Origin: CAMPJU01 sp046566095
GTDB taxonomy: Bacteria; Pseudomonadota; Gammaproteobacteria; Xanthomonadales; Xanthomonadaceae
DNA: 11,637 nucleotides
Assembly: GCA_046566095.1 (NCBI GenBank)
Contig: JBKHXI010000191.1
Coordinates: forward strand, 1 to 11,637
Reading direction: 5' to 3'
Under the pieces are notes generated by a model. That model was not told where the DNA came from. It saw only the letters and a program-made list of their open reading frames with translations, and ran no database searches. Numbering within the stretch: position 1 is the stretch's first letter; the number at the start of each line of letters is the position of its first letter. The translations under genes and the position numbers were made by a program. Positions 4,600 through 11,637 of the stretch are shown one piece after another.

Positions 4600-7509
4600 T
4601 TAGAACTTGTAGTTCATGCGGACGAATGCCGTCCGGCCAAACCAGTCGTACTGGGTGGCGAAGGCCGGGACGTTTCCATACCGGCTGGCGACGCCGCCAG
4701 ACACGGTGGGCGGATCGGCATCGAACAGGTTGCGGATGCCGAGTACCACCGACCAGTCGGAAGCCTCGTAGCGGACCGAAGCGGTGTGGTACAGCCGGCG
4801 CTCGGCGCGGATGTCGCGGATGGCGTTCGGGAAGCCGAAGTACGTATGCACCGGATTCAAAAACAGACTCTTGGTGCCGTGGACGTAATCCATGAACCAT
4901 GTGTAGGTCCAATCGCCGCGCTCCAGCGCAGTCCGCAAATTGCCCACCACCTTCGGGCGGCCGATCGCGCCATTCCGATTGTTGGTGTTGAAGCCGTCTG
5001 CGCGCGAGGAATCGAACAGTTCCTGGATGTCCTCGAAGACGTAGGTGAACTGACCCTCGACCTCAAGCCCGCCGAACGAGAAATCGTCGTCGTAGCGGAA
5101 CAGAAGATCGTAGCCGCGGGTCTTCTGCTTGTTCACGTTGAGGTACGAATTGCGGATCTCGGTGATGGAGAAGGGCGCGGTCGGGTGGTTGCCGGGGTTG
5201 CGGGTGAACAGGTCGCAGAAGGCATTCGGGAATACCGGGGCGCCGTAGCAACCGCCCAGGATCGCGCCGCCGCCCAGCTGGGAGATCTCGTCGTTGACTT
5301 CGAAGTCGAAGTAGTCGAACGCGATGCTGATCGGGGCGAATGCGGGAGTGAAGATGATGCCGGCGGTCAAGGCCTTGGAGGTTTCCGGAGCCAGAACGCC
5401 CGCACCGCCACCCGAGATGATGGTTGCGGAAGTCGGGCCACCCGGGTAGTTGCCCGGAATCCCCTGGGCAGCGCAATTGGCGCGGATGAACTCGTTGTTG
5501 CTCTCCTCCCAGCGGATGCAGGGATCGATGTTCAGCTGGCTGACGAATCCGGTCTGGTCGCCGAGGAAAAGCTCGAAGAGGCCGGGCGCCCGGTAGGAGG
5601 TGCCCTTGGTCGCCCGCATCCGGAAGGCGGGAGTGACCTGCCAGCCCAGACCGAGCTTCCAAACGCTGTCGGAGCCGTCGACGGTGTCGTAGTCGAATAC
5701 GCGGCCCGAGGCATTGAAGACCAGCGACTCGAAGAAGGGCTTGCCCTTGATGAGCGGAACCTCGATTTCGCCGAAGGCCTCGCTCACCTTGTCGGTGCCC
5801 TTGGTCACCTGCGCGGAGCTCTGGCCCCACAGGTCGCCGCCACGCGACAGCGCGCCCGGCTGGTCGTCGATGCTGAAGCGACGGTATTCGGCGCCGAAGG
5901 CCGCCCCGACCGCGCCCGCGGGCAGCTGGAACAACTCGCCGGTCACGATTCCGGTCAGCACGAACTGGTCGTAGATCGTGTTGCCGTTGTCCCACTGGCC
6001 GATCGCGTTGACCAGCTCCGCCATCCGCTTGCCGCTCAGGAAATCGGGGCTGAAGTAGTCGAGCTTAGGTGCATTGGCGTCGAACCTGACGTCGCCCGAA
6101 CGCGAGGCGACGATACCGAGGCTCGAGTACTTGCCGTCGGAACGCGAATAGGAGGCGTCCGTCTGCCACGACCAGCTGCTCTCGCCGAAATAGCCTTCCA
6201 GGCCGGTGTTCACGTAGTAGTAGTCGACCTCGATCTTCTGATCGGAGGGGAACGGCATGACCGGCTGGGCGACACCCGAGGGGACCGGCGCCACGTAGGT
6301 CGGGTCGTTCCGGTAACGGAAGGCGGCGAACGGAGAAGTGGCGCCACCGACCAGCGGGAAGAACTGGCGGTACCGGTGGGTGTCGGTGGTGCGGTTGTTG
6401 TAGAGGAATTCGGTCGACCAGTCCACGTTGCCGAGCGCGTAATCAGCGCTCGCGAACACCGACTTGCGCTCCTGGCGGTCGATGACCTGCTGGCTGTCGT
6501 AGAAGTTGAAGTTCAGCACGTCCTCGTAATAGGCCTGGGGTGAGTTGGCGTACGTAGGATTGACGCGCGGGCGGTACCCCGGGATCAGCCCGATGGTCAC
6601 GCCGTCCGGGGCCGGTATGTAGCGGGTGCCGCGCAGGGCGTCGATCACCGTATTGGCATAGAGGTTGTTGCAGCCCGAGAGCGGAGTTCCACGGGTGATC
6701 GACCGGTCCTCTCGATCGATCCGCTTGCCGTCCAGGTTCCAGACCAGGTCTTCACCGCACCGGAAGAAGTCCCGGTGCCCGATCTTCAGCGGCTCGTGCA
6801 GGTACCACTCCGCAGCGACGACCACGCTGCCGTTGTCGAAGTTCCAGCCGTTGGCACCGGAGAGGGTGAACACTTCGCCGCCGCCGTCGAACGGCACGCG
6901 CGCACCGATGGTGAATTCAGGCTTGTCTATGTTCCTGCGGGTGATGAGGTTGACCACGCCGGCCACCGCGTCGGAGCCGTAGATGGACGACGAGCCGTCC
7001 TTCAGGATCTCCGCGCGCTGCAGCAGCGTCGAGGGAATCACGTTCAGGTCGAATGCGCCGACCTGGCCGCGGGTGCCCGCCGGGCCCGGGCGACGGCCGT
7101 TCAGCAGCACCAGCGTGCGCTGCGGCCCGAGGCCACGCAGTGAGAGGGTCTGGACGCCGGTGCCGCCTTCGATCACGAACCCGGAGAACTGGTGGTTGAT
7201 CTGGGTGGAACCTGCGGCGACGCTGGACTGCTGGAGGAACTCTGCGGTATCCACCTGGCCCACGTCCACGCTGGTGTCGGCGGTGAGGACCTGGACCGGG
7301 GAATTGGATTCGTACTCGAGCCGCCGGATCAGCGATCCGGTGACCGTGACGCGCTCGAGCTCCACGGCCTCCTGCTGCTCGGTCTCTTCCTGGTCCTCGT
7401 CGTCGACCTCGCTTTGTGCCAGCGCCGTGGCGCCGTAGAGGCAACCGACAACAGCCATGACAAGTGGCAAGCGCTTGAATGTGTTGCGGTTGCTCCGGCG
7501 CATCTGCAT
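4600..7509 (-). CDS. TonB-dependent outer-membrane receptor, substrate unknown
   Basis: This 969-residue protein is a TonB-dependent receptor, a gated outer-membrane barrel driven by TonB-ExbBD. The signal peptide (basic start, hydrophobic 14-30, cut near ALA-Q at 31) is followed by a very acidic stretch (33-50) and VTVTGSLIRR (54-63), typical of large proteobacterial receptors of this type. The plug runs to about 195: SPVQVLTAD, LSLRGLGPQRTLVLLNGRR (122-140), DLNVIPSTLLQRAEILKDG, then SSIYGSDAVAGVVNLITRR (174-192). The rest is barrel, ending in FVRMNYKF with the terminal Phe expected for BAM-dependent insertion. Cysteines occur in pairs (C251/C280; two in the DPC...NCAAQG segment; two in GGCY...FCDLF), probably loop disulfides. 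SD GGGGAG sits 6 nt before the ATG at 7509, which favours that start over ATG 7503. It is 142 bp downstream of the S9 peptidase gene. Sampled GC is about 53-57%, lower than its neighbours. Confidence 0.93.
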   Translation of the reverse strand: MQMRRSNRNTFKRLPLVMAVVGCLYGATALAQSEVDDEDQEETEQQEAVELERVTVTGSLIRRLEYESNSPVQVLTADTSVDVGQVDTAEFLQQSSVAAGSTQINHQFSGFVIEGGTGVQTLSLRGLGPQRTLVLLNGRRPGPAGTRGQVGAFDLNVIPSTLLQRAEILKDGSSSIYGSDAVAGVVNLITRRNIDKPEFTIGARVPFDGGGEVFTLSGANGWNFDNGSVVVAAEWYLHEPLKIGHRDFFRCGEDLVWNLDGKRIDREDRSITRGTPLSGCNNLYANTVIDALRGTRYIPAPDGVTIGLIPGYRPRVNPTYANSPQAYYEDVLNFNFYDSQQVIDRQERKSVFASADYALGNVDWSTEFLYNNRTTDTHRYRQFFPLVGGATSPFAAFRYRNDPTYVAPVPSGVAQPVMPFPSDQKIEVDYYYVNTGLEGYFGESSWSWQTDASYSRSDGKYSSLGIVASRSGDVRFDANAPKLDYFSPDFLSGKRMAELVNAIGQWDNGNTIYDQFVLTGIVTGELFQLPAGAVGAAFGAEYRRFSIDDQPGALSRGGDLWGQSSAQVTKGTDKVSEAFGEIEVPLIKGKPFFESLVFNASGRVFDYDTVDGSDSVWKLGLGWQVTPAFRMRATKGTSYRAPGLFELFLGDQTGFVSQLNIDPCIRWEESNNEFIRANCAAQGIPGNYPGGPTSATIISGGGAGVLAPETSKALTAGIIFTPAFAPISIAFDYFDFEVNDEISQLGGGAILGGCYGAPVFPNAFCDLFTRNPGNHPTAPFSITEIRNSYLNVNKQKTRGYDLLFRYDDDFSFGGLEVEGQFTYVFEDIQELFDSSRADGFNTNNRNGAIGRPKVVGNLRTALERGDWTYTWFMDYVHGTKSLFLNPVHTYFGFPNAIRDIRAERRLYHTASVRYEASDWSVVLGIRNLFDADPPTVSGGVASRYGNVPAFATQYDWFGRTAFVRMNYKF

Positions 7510-7594
7510 CTCTGGCTCCCCTGGTGGTTGTTGGTGGTCGTTAACCCAAAGTTAAAGGTACACAGAATTTTCACGCCGGCGCAAGTGTCCTGTG

Positions 7595-7664
7595 GTAGCG
7601 AACGGCCTGCCCCATGGCCGGGGTGTGCCGGCCCGGCCGCCCTGGGCGCGGCTAAAGCCCGTCC
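7595..7664. repeat. Possible degenerate REPIN over the S9 peptidase stop codon
   Basis: The left part has GTAG (7595-7598) followed by a small stem CGGCC/GGCCG (7603-7607 with 7616-7620). The right part, on the minus strand, reads GGACGGGCTTTAGCCGCG, close to a GTAGGAGCGGGCTTTAGCCCGCG-type REP arm and containing the peptidase TAG stop (7652-7654). The similarity is partial and the outer tips are decayed. It could instead be ordinary GC-rich intergenic sequence acting as a weak transcription stop. Confidence 0.35.
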
Positions 7665-9673
7665 TCACCGCAGTCCTGGCGGAGGAATTGCTCGATCAGG
7701 CCAAGCGTGCGTTCGTGGTGCCGGGGGTACCAGGGCAGGCTGTGCGGCATGTCGGGAACCAGCTCGAACTTCGCCGGGACCTTGTCACGGACCGCATCGT
7801 AGAAGCCCTTGGCATGGAAGGCGGGGGTGCGGACATCGCGGTCGCCCACGTACAGCAGGATCGGCAGGTGGGCGTCTGCGACGTGGCGCATCGGGTCCAG
7901 GCCGGTCACGGTCCGCCCCTGGAGGATGCGCTGGAGCCGGTTCTGGCTCCAGGAAGTGCCCAGACGGGCCAGGTCGGTCACCGGGGCGCCCGCGATCGCG
8001 CATTGGTACGGACTGTCGGGCCGCACGGCCGCAGCGGCCGCCGCGAAACCGCCGTACGAATAGCCGAAGATCGCGATCCGCTCCGGATCGGCGATGCCCT
8101 GCGACACCAGCCAGGCGGCGCCGTCGTCCTTGTCGTCCTGCATCGCCTTGCCCCATTGGGCGTCCCCGGCAAGCCAGAGTCTGCGGCCGAGGCCGGCGGA
8201 CCCCCGGTACTGTGGACGCAGGACGGCGTATCCCCGGGAGGTCAGGAAGGGCACCCACCCCGAGCTGTCCCAGCCGCCGTAATCCCGGGCCCAGGGACCA
8301 CCGTGCGGGTGGACGATGGCCGGCAGCGGACCCTGTTTTTCGGTCCAGCCGGCGGGCAGGTCGAGCAGCGCGGGAATCGTCGATCCGTCGCGCGCCCGGT
8401 AGCTGATCCAGCGCTGCTCGCCGATGGCCGCCGGTTGGATCCAGGGGCGCTGGCTGCCGAGGGTCTTGACCTGCTTCTGGTCGAGCAACAGATGGTATGC
8501 CGGCGGGTGCTGCGGACTCGAGGTGGTGAACAGGACGCGCGAGCGGTCGTGGTTGTAGCCGCCGATCGCGACATGCTGTCCGGGAAAGGCCCGCTTCAAC
8601 CCGGCCTGGATCGACTTCATCTGCGGATCGACGTACACCGTCTCGCGCTGCACGCCGTCGACCACGAATCCCAGGACGCGGTTGAAATCCCCCGGCTGCG
8701 AGCCGAGCACGAGTCCGCCGATCGAATACTGGGGATGGGCGACCAGTGGTTCCTGATCGAACTGGCGCTTGGCCGGGTCGTACATCCAGGCCTGGACCAG
8801 GTCGGAGAACAGGTCGGTGAGGACGTAGAGCTTGCCGGTTTCCTCGTCGATTCCGACGATGTTGACCGTGTAGCGCTCGCTCAGTCGGCGCGTCAGGTTT
8901 TCGTGGACGACGAATTCACCGGTTTCGGCGTCGCGGATCAGCACCCGCTGCTCGTACTCGTCGTTGCCGACCGGCTGCAGCTCGGTGCGGGTCATCAGCT
9001 CGCCGTTGCGTGGATTGAACAGTCCGGGCGAGGTGCGGCCGCCCGAGCGCAGCAGCAGCTTCGTCTCCTTGGTGCGCAGGTTGTACAGATAGTAGTTGCC
9101 GGCGAGCGTCAGCTCGTTGAGCTGCATGACGATGACGTTATCGGGATCCAGAGGCAGGGTGTTGACCAGTTCAGCGGTCCCCGCGATCTCCAGACACCTC
9201 TGCAGGTCCTGGCTGATGCCGATGCGGCGGGTATTGTCCGTGAACGCCTCGTCGAAACCGTCGTGCTTGGCATTGGTGAGGTAGGACTTGAACACGAACG
9301 TTTTCGTGGCGCCCGAGACCCGGCCTTCGCCGCAGCCGCCGAGTTGCCCGGTCCACTCCTGTCGTGCGAACACGAGGATCCGGTCCGCCTTCATCGCGTT
9401 CGCAGCGACGAACTTCATGCGATCCCCGGATGGGGTGATCGTGGGGCCTGCGTCCAGGTTTTCCACGTCCCAGGTGGCCAATGCGGTGGCCTGGTGGTTC
9501 GATCCGGGCGCCGCGACGATGGCGACCAGGTTGCGGCCGTCCGAACTCATGGATACCGACTGGATTTCCGGAACCCGTGCGAACGCTTCCGGCGGTATCG
9601 GCTTGGTCGCGAAGGCCGGACCGGCCGTCACGAAGAGGAACCACGGCAACAATGTACGAAGGCTGGTGGACAT
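7652..9673 (-). CDS. Secreted S9 family (prolyl oligopeptidase-type) serine peptidase
   Basis: This 673-residue protein has a signal peptide (MSTSLRTLLPWFLFVTAGPA, cut near AFA-T at 23), a beta-propeller-like region (about 30-420) and a C-terminal alpha/beta hydrolase domain of the S9 family, whose members cut short peptides. Catalytic features are the nucleophile Ser539 in GYSYGG, Asp613 in GDRDVRTP, His644 in DMPHSLP, and the oxyanion HGGP at 457-460. All three triad residues are present, so it should be active, probably in the periplasm. It is likely the first gene of a two-gene unit with the TonB-dependent receptor 142 bp downstream, suggesting processing of imported peptides. ATG 9673 has no clear Shine-Dalgarno site but fits the signal peptide. 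A sampled line is about 58% GC, lower than metG or apbC. Subfamily (dipeptidyl- or acylaminoacyl-peptidase) cannot be told by eye. Confidence 0.92.
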   Translation of the reverse strand: MSTSLRTLLPWFLFVTAGPAFATKPIPPEAFARVPEIQSVSMSSDGRNLVAIVAAPGSNHQATALATWDVENLDAGPTITPSGDRMKFVAANAMKADRILVFARQEWTGQLGGCGEGRVSGATKTFVFKSYLTNAKHDGFDEAFTDNTRRIGISQDLQRCLEIAGTAELVNTLPLDPDNVIVMQLNELTLAGNYYLYNLRTKETKLLLRSGGRTSPGLFNPRNGELMTRTELQPVGNDEYEQRVLIRDAETGEFVVHENLTRRLSERYTVNIVGIDEETGKLYVLTDLFSDLVQAWMYDPAKRQFDQEPLVAHPQYSIGGLVLGSQPGDFNRVLGFVVDGVQRETVYVDPQMKSIQAGLKRAFPGQHVAIGGYNHDRSRVLFTTSSPQHPPAYHLLLDQKQVKTLGSQRPWIQPAAIGEQRWISYRARDGSTIPALLDLPAGWTEKQGPLPAIVHPHGGPWARDYGGWDSSGWVPFLTSRGYAVLRPQYRGSAGLGRRLWLAGDAQWGKAMQDDKDDGAAWLVSQGIADPERIAIFGYSYGGFAAAAAAVRPDSPYQCAIAGAPVTDLARLGTSWSQNRLQRILQGRTVTGLDPMRHVADAHLPILLYVGDRDVRTPAFHAKGFYDAVRDKVPAKFELVPDMPHSLPWYPRHHERTLGLIEQFLRQDCGEDGL

Positions 9674-9701
9674 GGCGGATCGCTCGGCTGAAGTGGGTCT
9701 T

Positions 9702-9722
9702 CTTCCCGGCCGGGCCGGGAAG
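9702..9722. other. Stem-loop in the S9 peptidase leader
   Basis: CTTCCCGGC (9702-9710) and GCCGGGAAG (9714-9722) form a perfect 9-bp stem with a 3-nt loop. It lies 29 bp upstream of the S9 peptidase ATG and would sit early in the leader of that mRNA if the promoter at 9742-9770 is right. There is no T-tract on either side, so it is not an obvious terminator. It could stabilise the 5' end or be a regulator site. Confidence 0.45.
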
Positions 9723-9741
9723 CGTGGCGAAGGGGGGCTTC

Positions 9742-9770
9742 ATGATGGCGTCACGCCAGGTGCGTGGCAA
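9742..9770 (-). promoter_or_regulatory. Candidate sigma-70 promoter of the S9 peptidase-receptor unit
   Basis: On the minus strand TTGCCA (9770-9765; five of six to TTGACA) is followed after exactly 17 bp by CATCAT (9747-9742; four of six to TATAAT). Transcription would start near 9735, leaving a leader of about 60 nt with the stem-loop at 9702-9722. This is a consensus match only. Confidence 0.4.
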
Positions 9771-9818
9771 CGCCAGCCGCGCCAGCCCTGCGACAGATCC
9801 CAATGCAACACGCGCGTG

Positions 9819-9824
9819 TAGAAT
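9819..9824 (+). promoter_or_regulatory. Candidate -10 box for apbC
   Basis: TAGAAT matches the sigma-70 -10 consensus at five of six positions and lies about 50 bp before the preferred apbC start, giving a leader of roughly 44 nt. No convincing -35 hexamer sits 16-18 bp upstream, so the call is tentative. Confidence 0.35.
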
Positions 9825-9874
9825 GAGCGGTGCGCCCTTCGATACGGCTCCATTCCCAGCAGCAGGGATTTCCG

Positions 9875-10729
9875 ATGCGTGTCCATGCTCATGCGGTGCA
9901 GGGCGGGCTGTCGCCGCTGCCGCGGGTCCGCAACATCATCGCGGTCGGATCCGGGAAGGGCGGGGTCGGCAAGTCGACCACCGCGGTCAACCTGGCGCTG
10001 GCGCTGGCGGCCGAGGGTGCGCGGGTGGGCGTGCTCGACGCCGACGTGTACGGGCCGAGCGTGCCGACGATGCTGGGCCTGTCCGGCCGTCCCGACAGCC
10101 CCGACGGCAAGGCGATCGAGCCGATGCGCGCGCACGGGATCGAGGCGATGTCGATCGGCCTGCTGGTCGAACAGGACACGCCGATGATCTGGCGCGGGCC
10201 GATGGCCACCTCGGCCCTGACCCAGCTGCTCGAACAGACCCTGTGGGGCGGCGAGGCCGGGCTCGACTACCTGTTCGTCGACCTGCCGCCGGGCACCGGC
10301 GACATCCAGCTCACGCTCGCGCAGAAGATCCCCGTCGCCGGCGCGGTGATCGTGACCACGCCGCAGGAGATCGCCACGCTCGACGCGCGCAAGGCGCTGA
10401 AGATGTTCGAGAAGGTGGAAGTCCACGTGCTCGGCCTGGTCGAGAACATGGCGGTGCACGTGTGCGCGAACTGCGGGCACGCCGAGCATCTGTTCGGGGA
10501 AGGCGGCGGCGCGCGCATGGCGCAGCAGTACGGCGTGCCCCTGCTGGGCAGCCTGCCCCTGGAGCGCGGGATCCGCGCGCAGGGCGATGCCGGGGTGCCG
10601 ATCGTGGTCTCCGATCCCGGTTCGGCGGCGGCCCGGGCCTACCGTGACGCCGCCCGGAACCTGGCGGCGCGGCTGGCGCTGCGGCCGCGCGCGCCGGTGG
10701 CCATCGCCGCGTCGCTGCTGGGCGGCTGA
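9875..10729 (+). CDS. apbC: Mrp/ApbC-type iron-sulfur cluster carrier ATPase
   Basis: This 284-residue P-loop ATPase of the Mrp/ApbC/NBP35 (ParA-like) family binds a 4Fe-4S cluster at a dimer interface and passes it to apo-proteins in the cytosol. The deviant Walker A GKGGVGKST is at 27-35, LDADVYGPSVP at 54-64, the DLPPGTGD segment at 136-143, and the cluster-binding CANC (Cys197, Cys200) in VENMAVHVCANCGH. ATG 9875 is preferred because AGGGA (9864-9868) sits 6 nt ahead; the in-frame GTG at 9830 would add 15 unlikely residues. It lacks the N-terminal MIP18/DUF59 domain of E. coli Mrp (about 370 residues), so it is a short form. It faces away from the S9 peptidase across a 201-bp gap. In E. 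coli the homologous gene is the divergent neighbour of metG; here the receptor cassette lies between them. Confidence 0.93.
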   Translation: MRVHAHAVQGGLSPLPRVRNIIAVGSGKGGVGKSTTAVNLALALAAEGARVGVLDADVYGPSVPTMLGLSGRPDSPDGKAIEPMRAHGIEAMSIGLLVEQDTPMIWRGPMATSALTQLLEQTLWGGEAGLDYLFVDLPPGTGDIQLTLAQKIPVAGAVIVTTPQEIATLDARKALKMFEKVEVHVLGLVENMAVHVCANCGHAEHLFGEGGGARMAQQYGVPLLGSLPLERGIRAQGDAGVPIVVSDPGSAAARAYRDAARNLAARLALRPRAPVAIAASLLGG

Positions 10730-10742
10730 GCATCGGGTCCGG

Positions 10743-10769
10743 GGCCGCGGCGCGCGGCCGGGCAAGCCC
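10743..10769 (+). terminator. GC-rich hairpin region after apbC, possible terminator
   Basis: GGCCGCG (10743-10749) and CGCGGCC (10753-10759) form a 7-bp stem with a 3-nt loop, and CCGGGC/GCCCGG (10758-10763 with 10766-10771) forms a competing 6-bp stem. They begin 13 bp after the apbC stop. No U-tract follows, so intrinsic termination is uncertain. The rest of the 229-bp gap up to 10958 shows nothing I can name apart from the ribosome binding site of the next gene. Confidence 0.3.
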
Positions 10770-10944
10770 GGGCCTGCTGCGGCGCATCAGTACCCGCGGG
10801 CATGGGCGCCCAGAAGCGTGATCGTGCGCACGGTTTTCCCGGCCCGCGGCCCGTCCGGCCGCCGTTGCTGCATTGCGGCGTGCATGCAACCCGGCTTGGC
10901 CCCAGTGTCGCGCGGCGCCCATTCCGGGCGCGACCATTTCCATC

Positions 10945-10950
10945 GGAGGA
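10945..10950 (+). promoter_or_regulatory. Strong Shine-Dalgarno site setting a GTG start
   Basis: GGAGGA lies 8 nt before the GTG at 10959. It fixes the start of the S8 protease: the frame from this GTG opens directly into a clean signal peptide, and no in-frame ATG is nearby. Confidence 0.8.
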
Positions 10951-10958
10951 AACCACAC

Positions 10959-11637
10959 GTGATCCGTACCCATCGTCGTGCGCTGCTGGCCAGCGCCATC
11001 CTCGCCTGCGTCTCCACTTCGGGCGTCGCCTTCGCCGGCGGCAAGCCGGACCTGGTGCTGCGCGGGCTGCAGTCCGGCACGCCGCACGTGCCGGGCGAAC
11101 TGCTGGTGAAGTTCCGCGACGGCACCGACGCCGCCACCCAGGAGTCCGTGCGCCGCAACTTCGGCGCGCAGAAGGTCGAGGACGTGCGCGGCGCGCTGCA
11201 GCTGGTCCGGCTGCCCGCCGGGCAGGACATCGCCGCCGCGGTGCGCGGCCTGTCGAACGTTGCCGCGGTCGAGTACGCGGAGCCGAACTGGATCTACCAG
11301 CACGCCGACGCTTCGAACGACACCTACTACACCAATGGCTCGCTGTGGGGCATGTACGGCGACGCCACCAACCCGGCCAACCAGTTCGGCTCGCAGGCCG
11401 GTGAGGCCTGGAACGCCGGCAAGACCAGCTGCGGCGACGTCTGGGTCGGCATCATCGACGAAGGCTACATGTACATGCACGAGGACCTGTCGGCCAACGC
11501 CGGCAAGAACCCGGGCGAGATCGAGGGCAACGGCATCGACGACGACGGCAACGGCTACGTCGACGACGTCTACGGCTGGGACTTCGACGGCAACGACAAC
11601 ACCGTGTTCGACGGCGACCAGGACGACCACGGCACCC
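10959..11637 (+). CDS. Subtilisin-like S8 family serine protease, 5' part only
   Basis: The frame is open from GTG 10959 to the window edge (226 codons plus one base), so the gene is cut at its 3' end. It begins with a signal peptide (IRTHRRALLASAILAC..., cut near AFA-G at 26) for export. A propeptide follows (about 46-112: PGELLVKFRDGTD ... VEYAEPNWIYQ), resembling the chaperone/inhibitor propeptides of fervidolysin-like subtilases. The catalytic domain starts around 125. The Asp motif is VWVGIIDEGY with Asp167, and the His motif begins at DDHGT with His224, where the window ends. Between them is the Asp/Asn/Gly-rich stretch NGIDDDGNGYVDDVYGWDF (191-209), common in this group and possibly calcium-binding. 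The Ser motif is not visible. DEG replaces the usual DTG or DSG after the catalytic Asp. It is most likely a secreted extracellular protease, a typical lytic enzyme of this bacterial family. Confidence 0.9.
   Translation, partial: MIRTHRRALLASAILACVSTSGVAFAGGKPDLVLRGLQSGTPHVPGELLVKFRDGTDAATQESVRRNFGAQKVEDVRGALQLVRLPAGQDIAAAVRGLSNVAAVEYAEPNWIYQHADASNDTYYTNGSLWGMYGDATNPANQFGSQAGEAWNAGKTSCGDVWVGIIDEGYMYMHEDLSANAGKNPGEIEGNGIDDDGNGYVDDVYGWDFDGNDNTVFDGDQDDHGT

Noticed and set aside
4399..6543. Long open frame of 714 codons antisense to metG and the receptor gene
   Set aside because: The translation has no recognisable domain and is rich in Val/Gly/Arg/Glu, as expected of an antisense shadow in GC-rich DNA. 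The opposite strand has clear conserved genes.
7652..9673. Lasso-peptide isopeptidase (AtxE-type) with its TonB-dependent receptor
   Set aside because: Known lasso clusters do pair such an S9 isopeptidase with a receptor. However, there is no precursor peptide or B/C maturation gene in the window, and the N-terminal region (IPPEAFARVPEIQSVSMSSD) looks like the general S9 exopeptidase type. It remains only an outside possibility.
7592..9691. 699-codon frame antisense to the S9 peptidase
   Set aside because: It mirrors the full length of a well-supported peptidase gene, shows no motif, and has no credible start site. Similar shadows oppose metG (2754-4895) and the TraB/GumN gene (279-1460).
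9171..9803. Small gene upstream of the S9 peptidase on the minus strand
   Set aside because: The frame runs into the peptidase gene in another phase, has no domain, and overlaps the promoter region; it is a shadow frame.

Overview
The window comes from a high-GC gammaproteobacterium, most likely of the family Lysobacteraceae/Xanthomonadaceae (Lysobacter, Luteimonas or a relative). The reasons are hand-counted lines of about 70-77% GC in the housekeeping genes, many GTAG...CTAC palindromic repeats (REPINs) of the kind known from Stenotrophomonas and its relatives, a short soluble RnfB downstream of metG, a short Mrp, and a TonB-dependent receptor beside a secreted S9 peptidase. The family-level placement is inference.

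Layout: positions 1-1313 (+) hold the 3' end of a DUF1684 gene and a TraB/GumN-family gene, probably co-transcribed. Positions 1373-1733 hold three REPIN-like palindromic units, the last two being a recent 130-bp tandem duplication. Reading leftwards on the minus strand, metG (4427-2307) is followed by a 99-bp inverted-repeat element and then rnfB (2152-1730). The rnfB stop codon lies in the terminal GTAG of the REPIN array. A further REPIN lies inside metG and encodes part of the linker between the catalytic core and the C-terminal tRNA-binding domain.

Positions 4541-9673 (-) form a cassette: a secreted S9 family peptidase (9673-7652), then a TonB-dependent outer-membrane receptor (7509-4600) closed by a strong intrinsic terminator. 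Sampled lines of this cassette are only about 53-58% GC. It separates metG from the Mrp/ApbC gene (9875-10729, +), a pair that is divergently adjacent in E. coli. Rightmost, a secreted subtilisin-like S8 protease (10959 onwards, +) starts with GTG behind a strong Shine-Dalgarno site and runs off the window.

How the genes work together: metG is translation housekeeping, while rnfB and apbC both concern iron-sulfur proteins. The S9 peptidase and receptor are a plausible peptide capture and degradation module, with the S8 protease as a possible extracellular supplier. I found no CRISPR array, tRNA, rRNA, transposase or phage gene. The strongest unusual signal is the repeated entry of GTAG palindromes into coding ends and a coding linker. 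I see no convincing wholly new multi-gene system.
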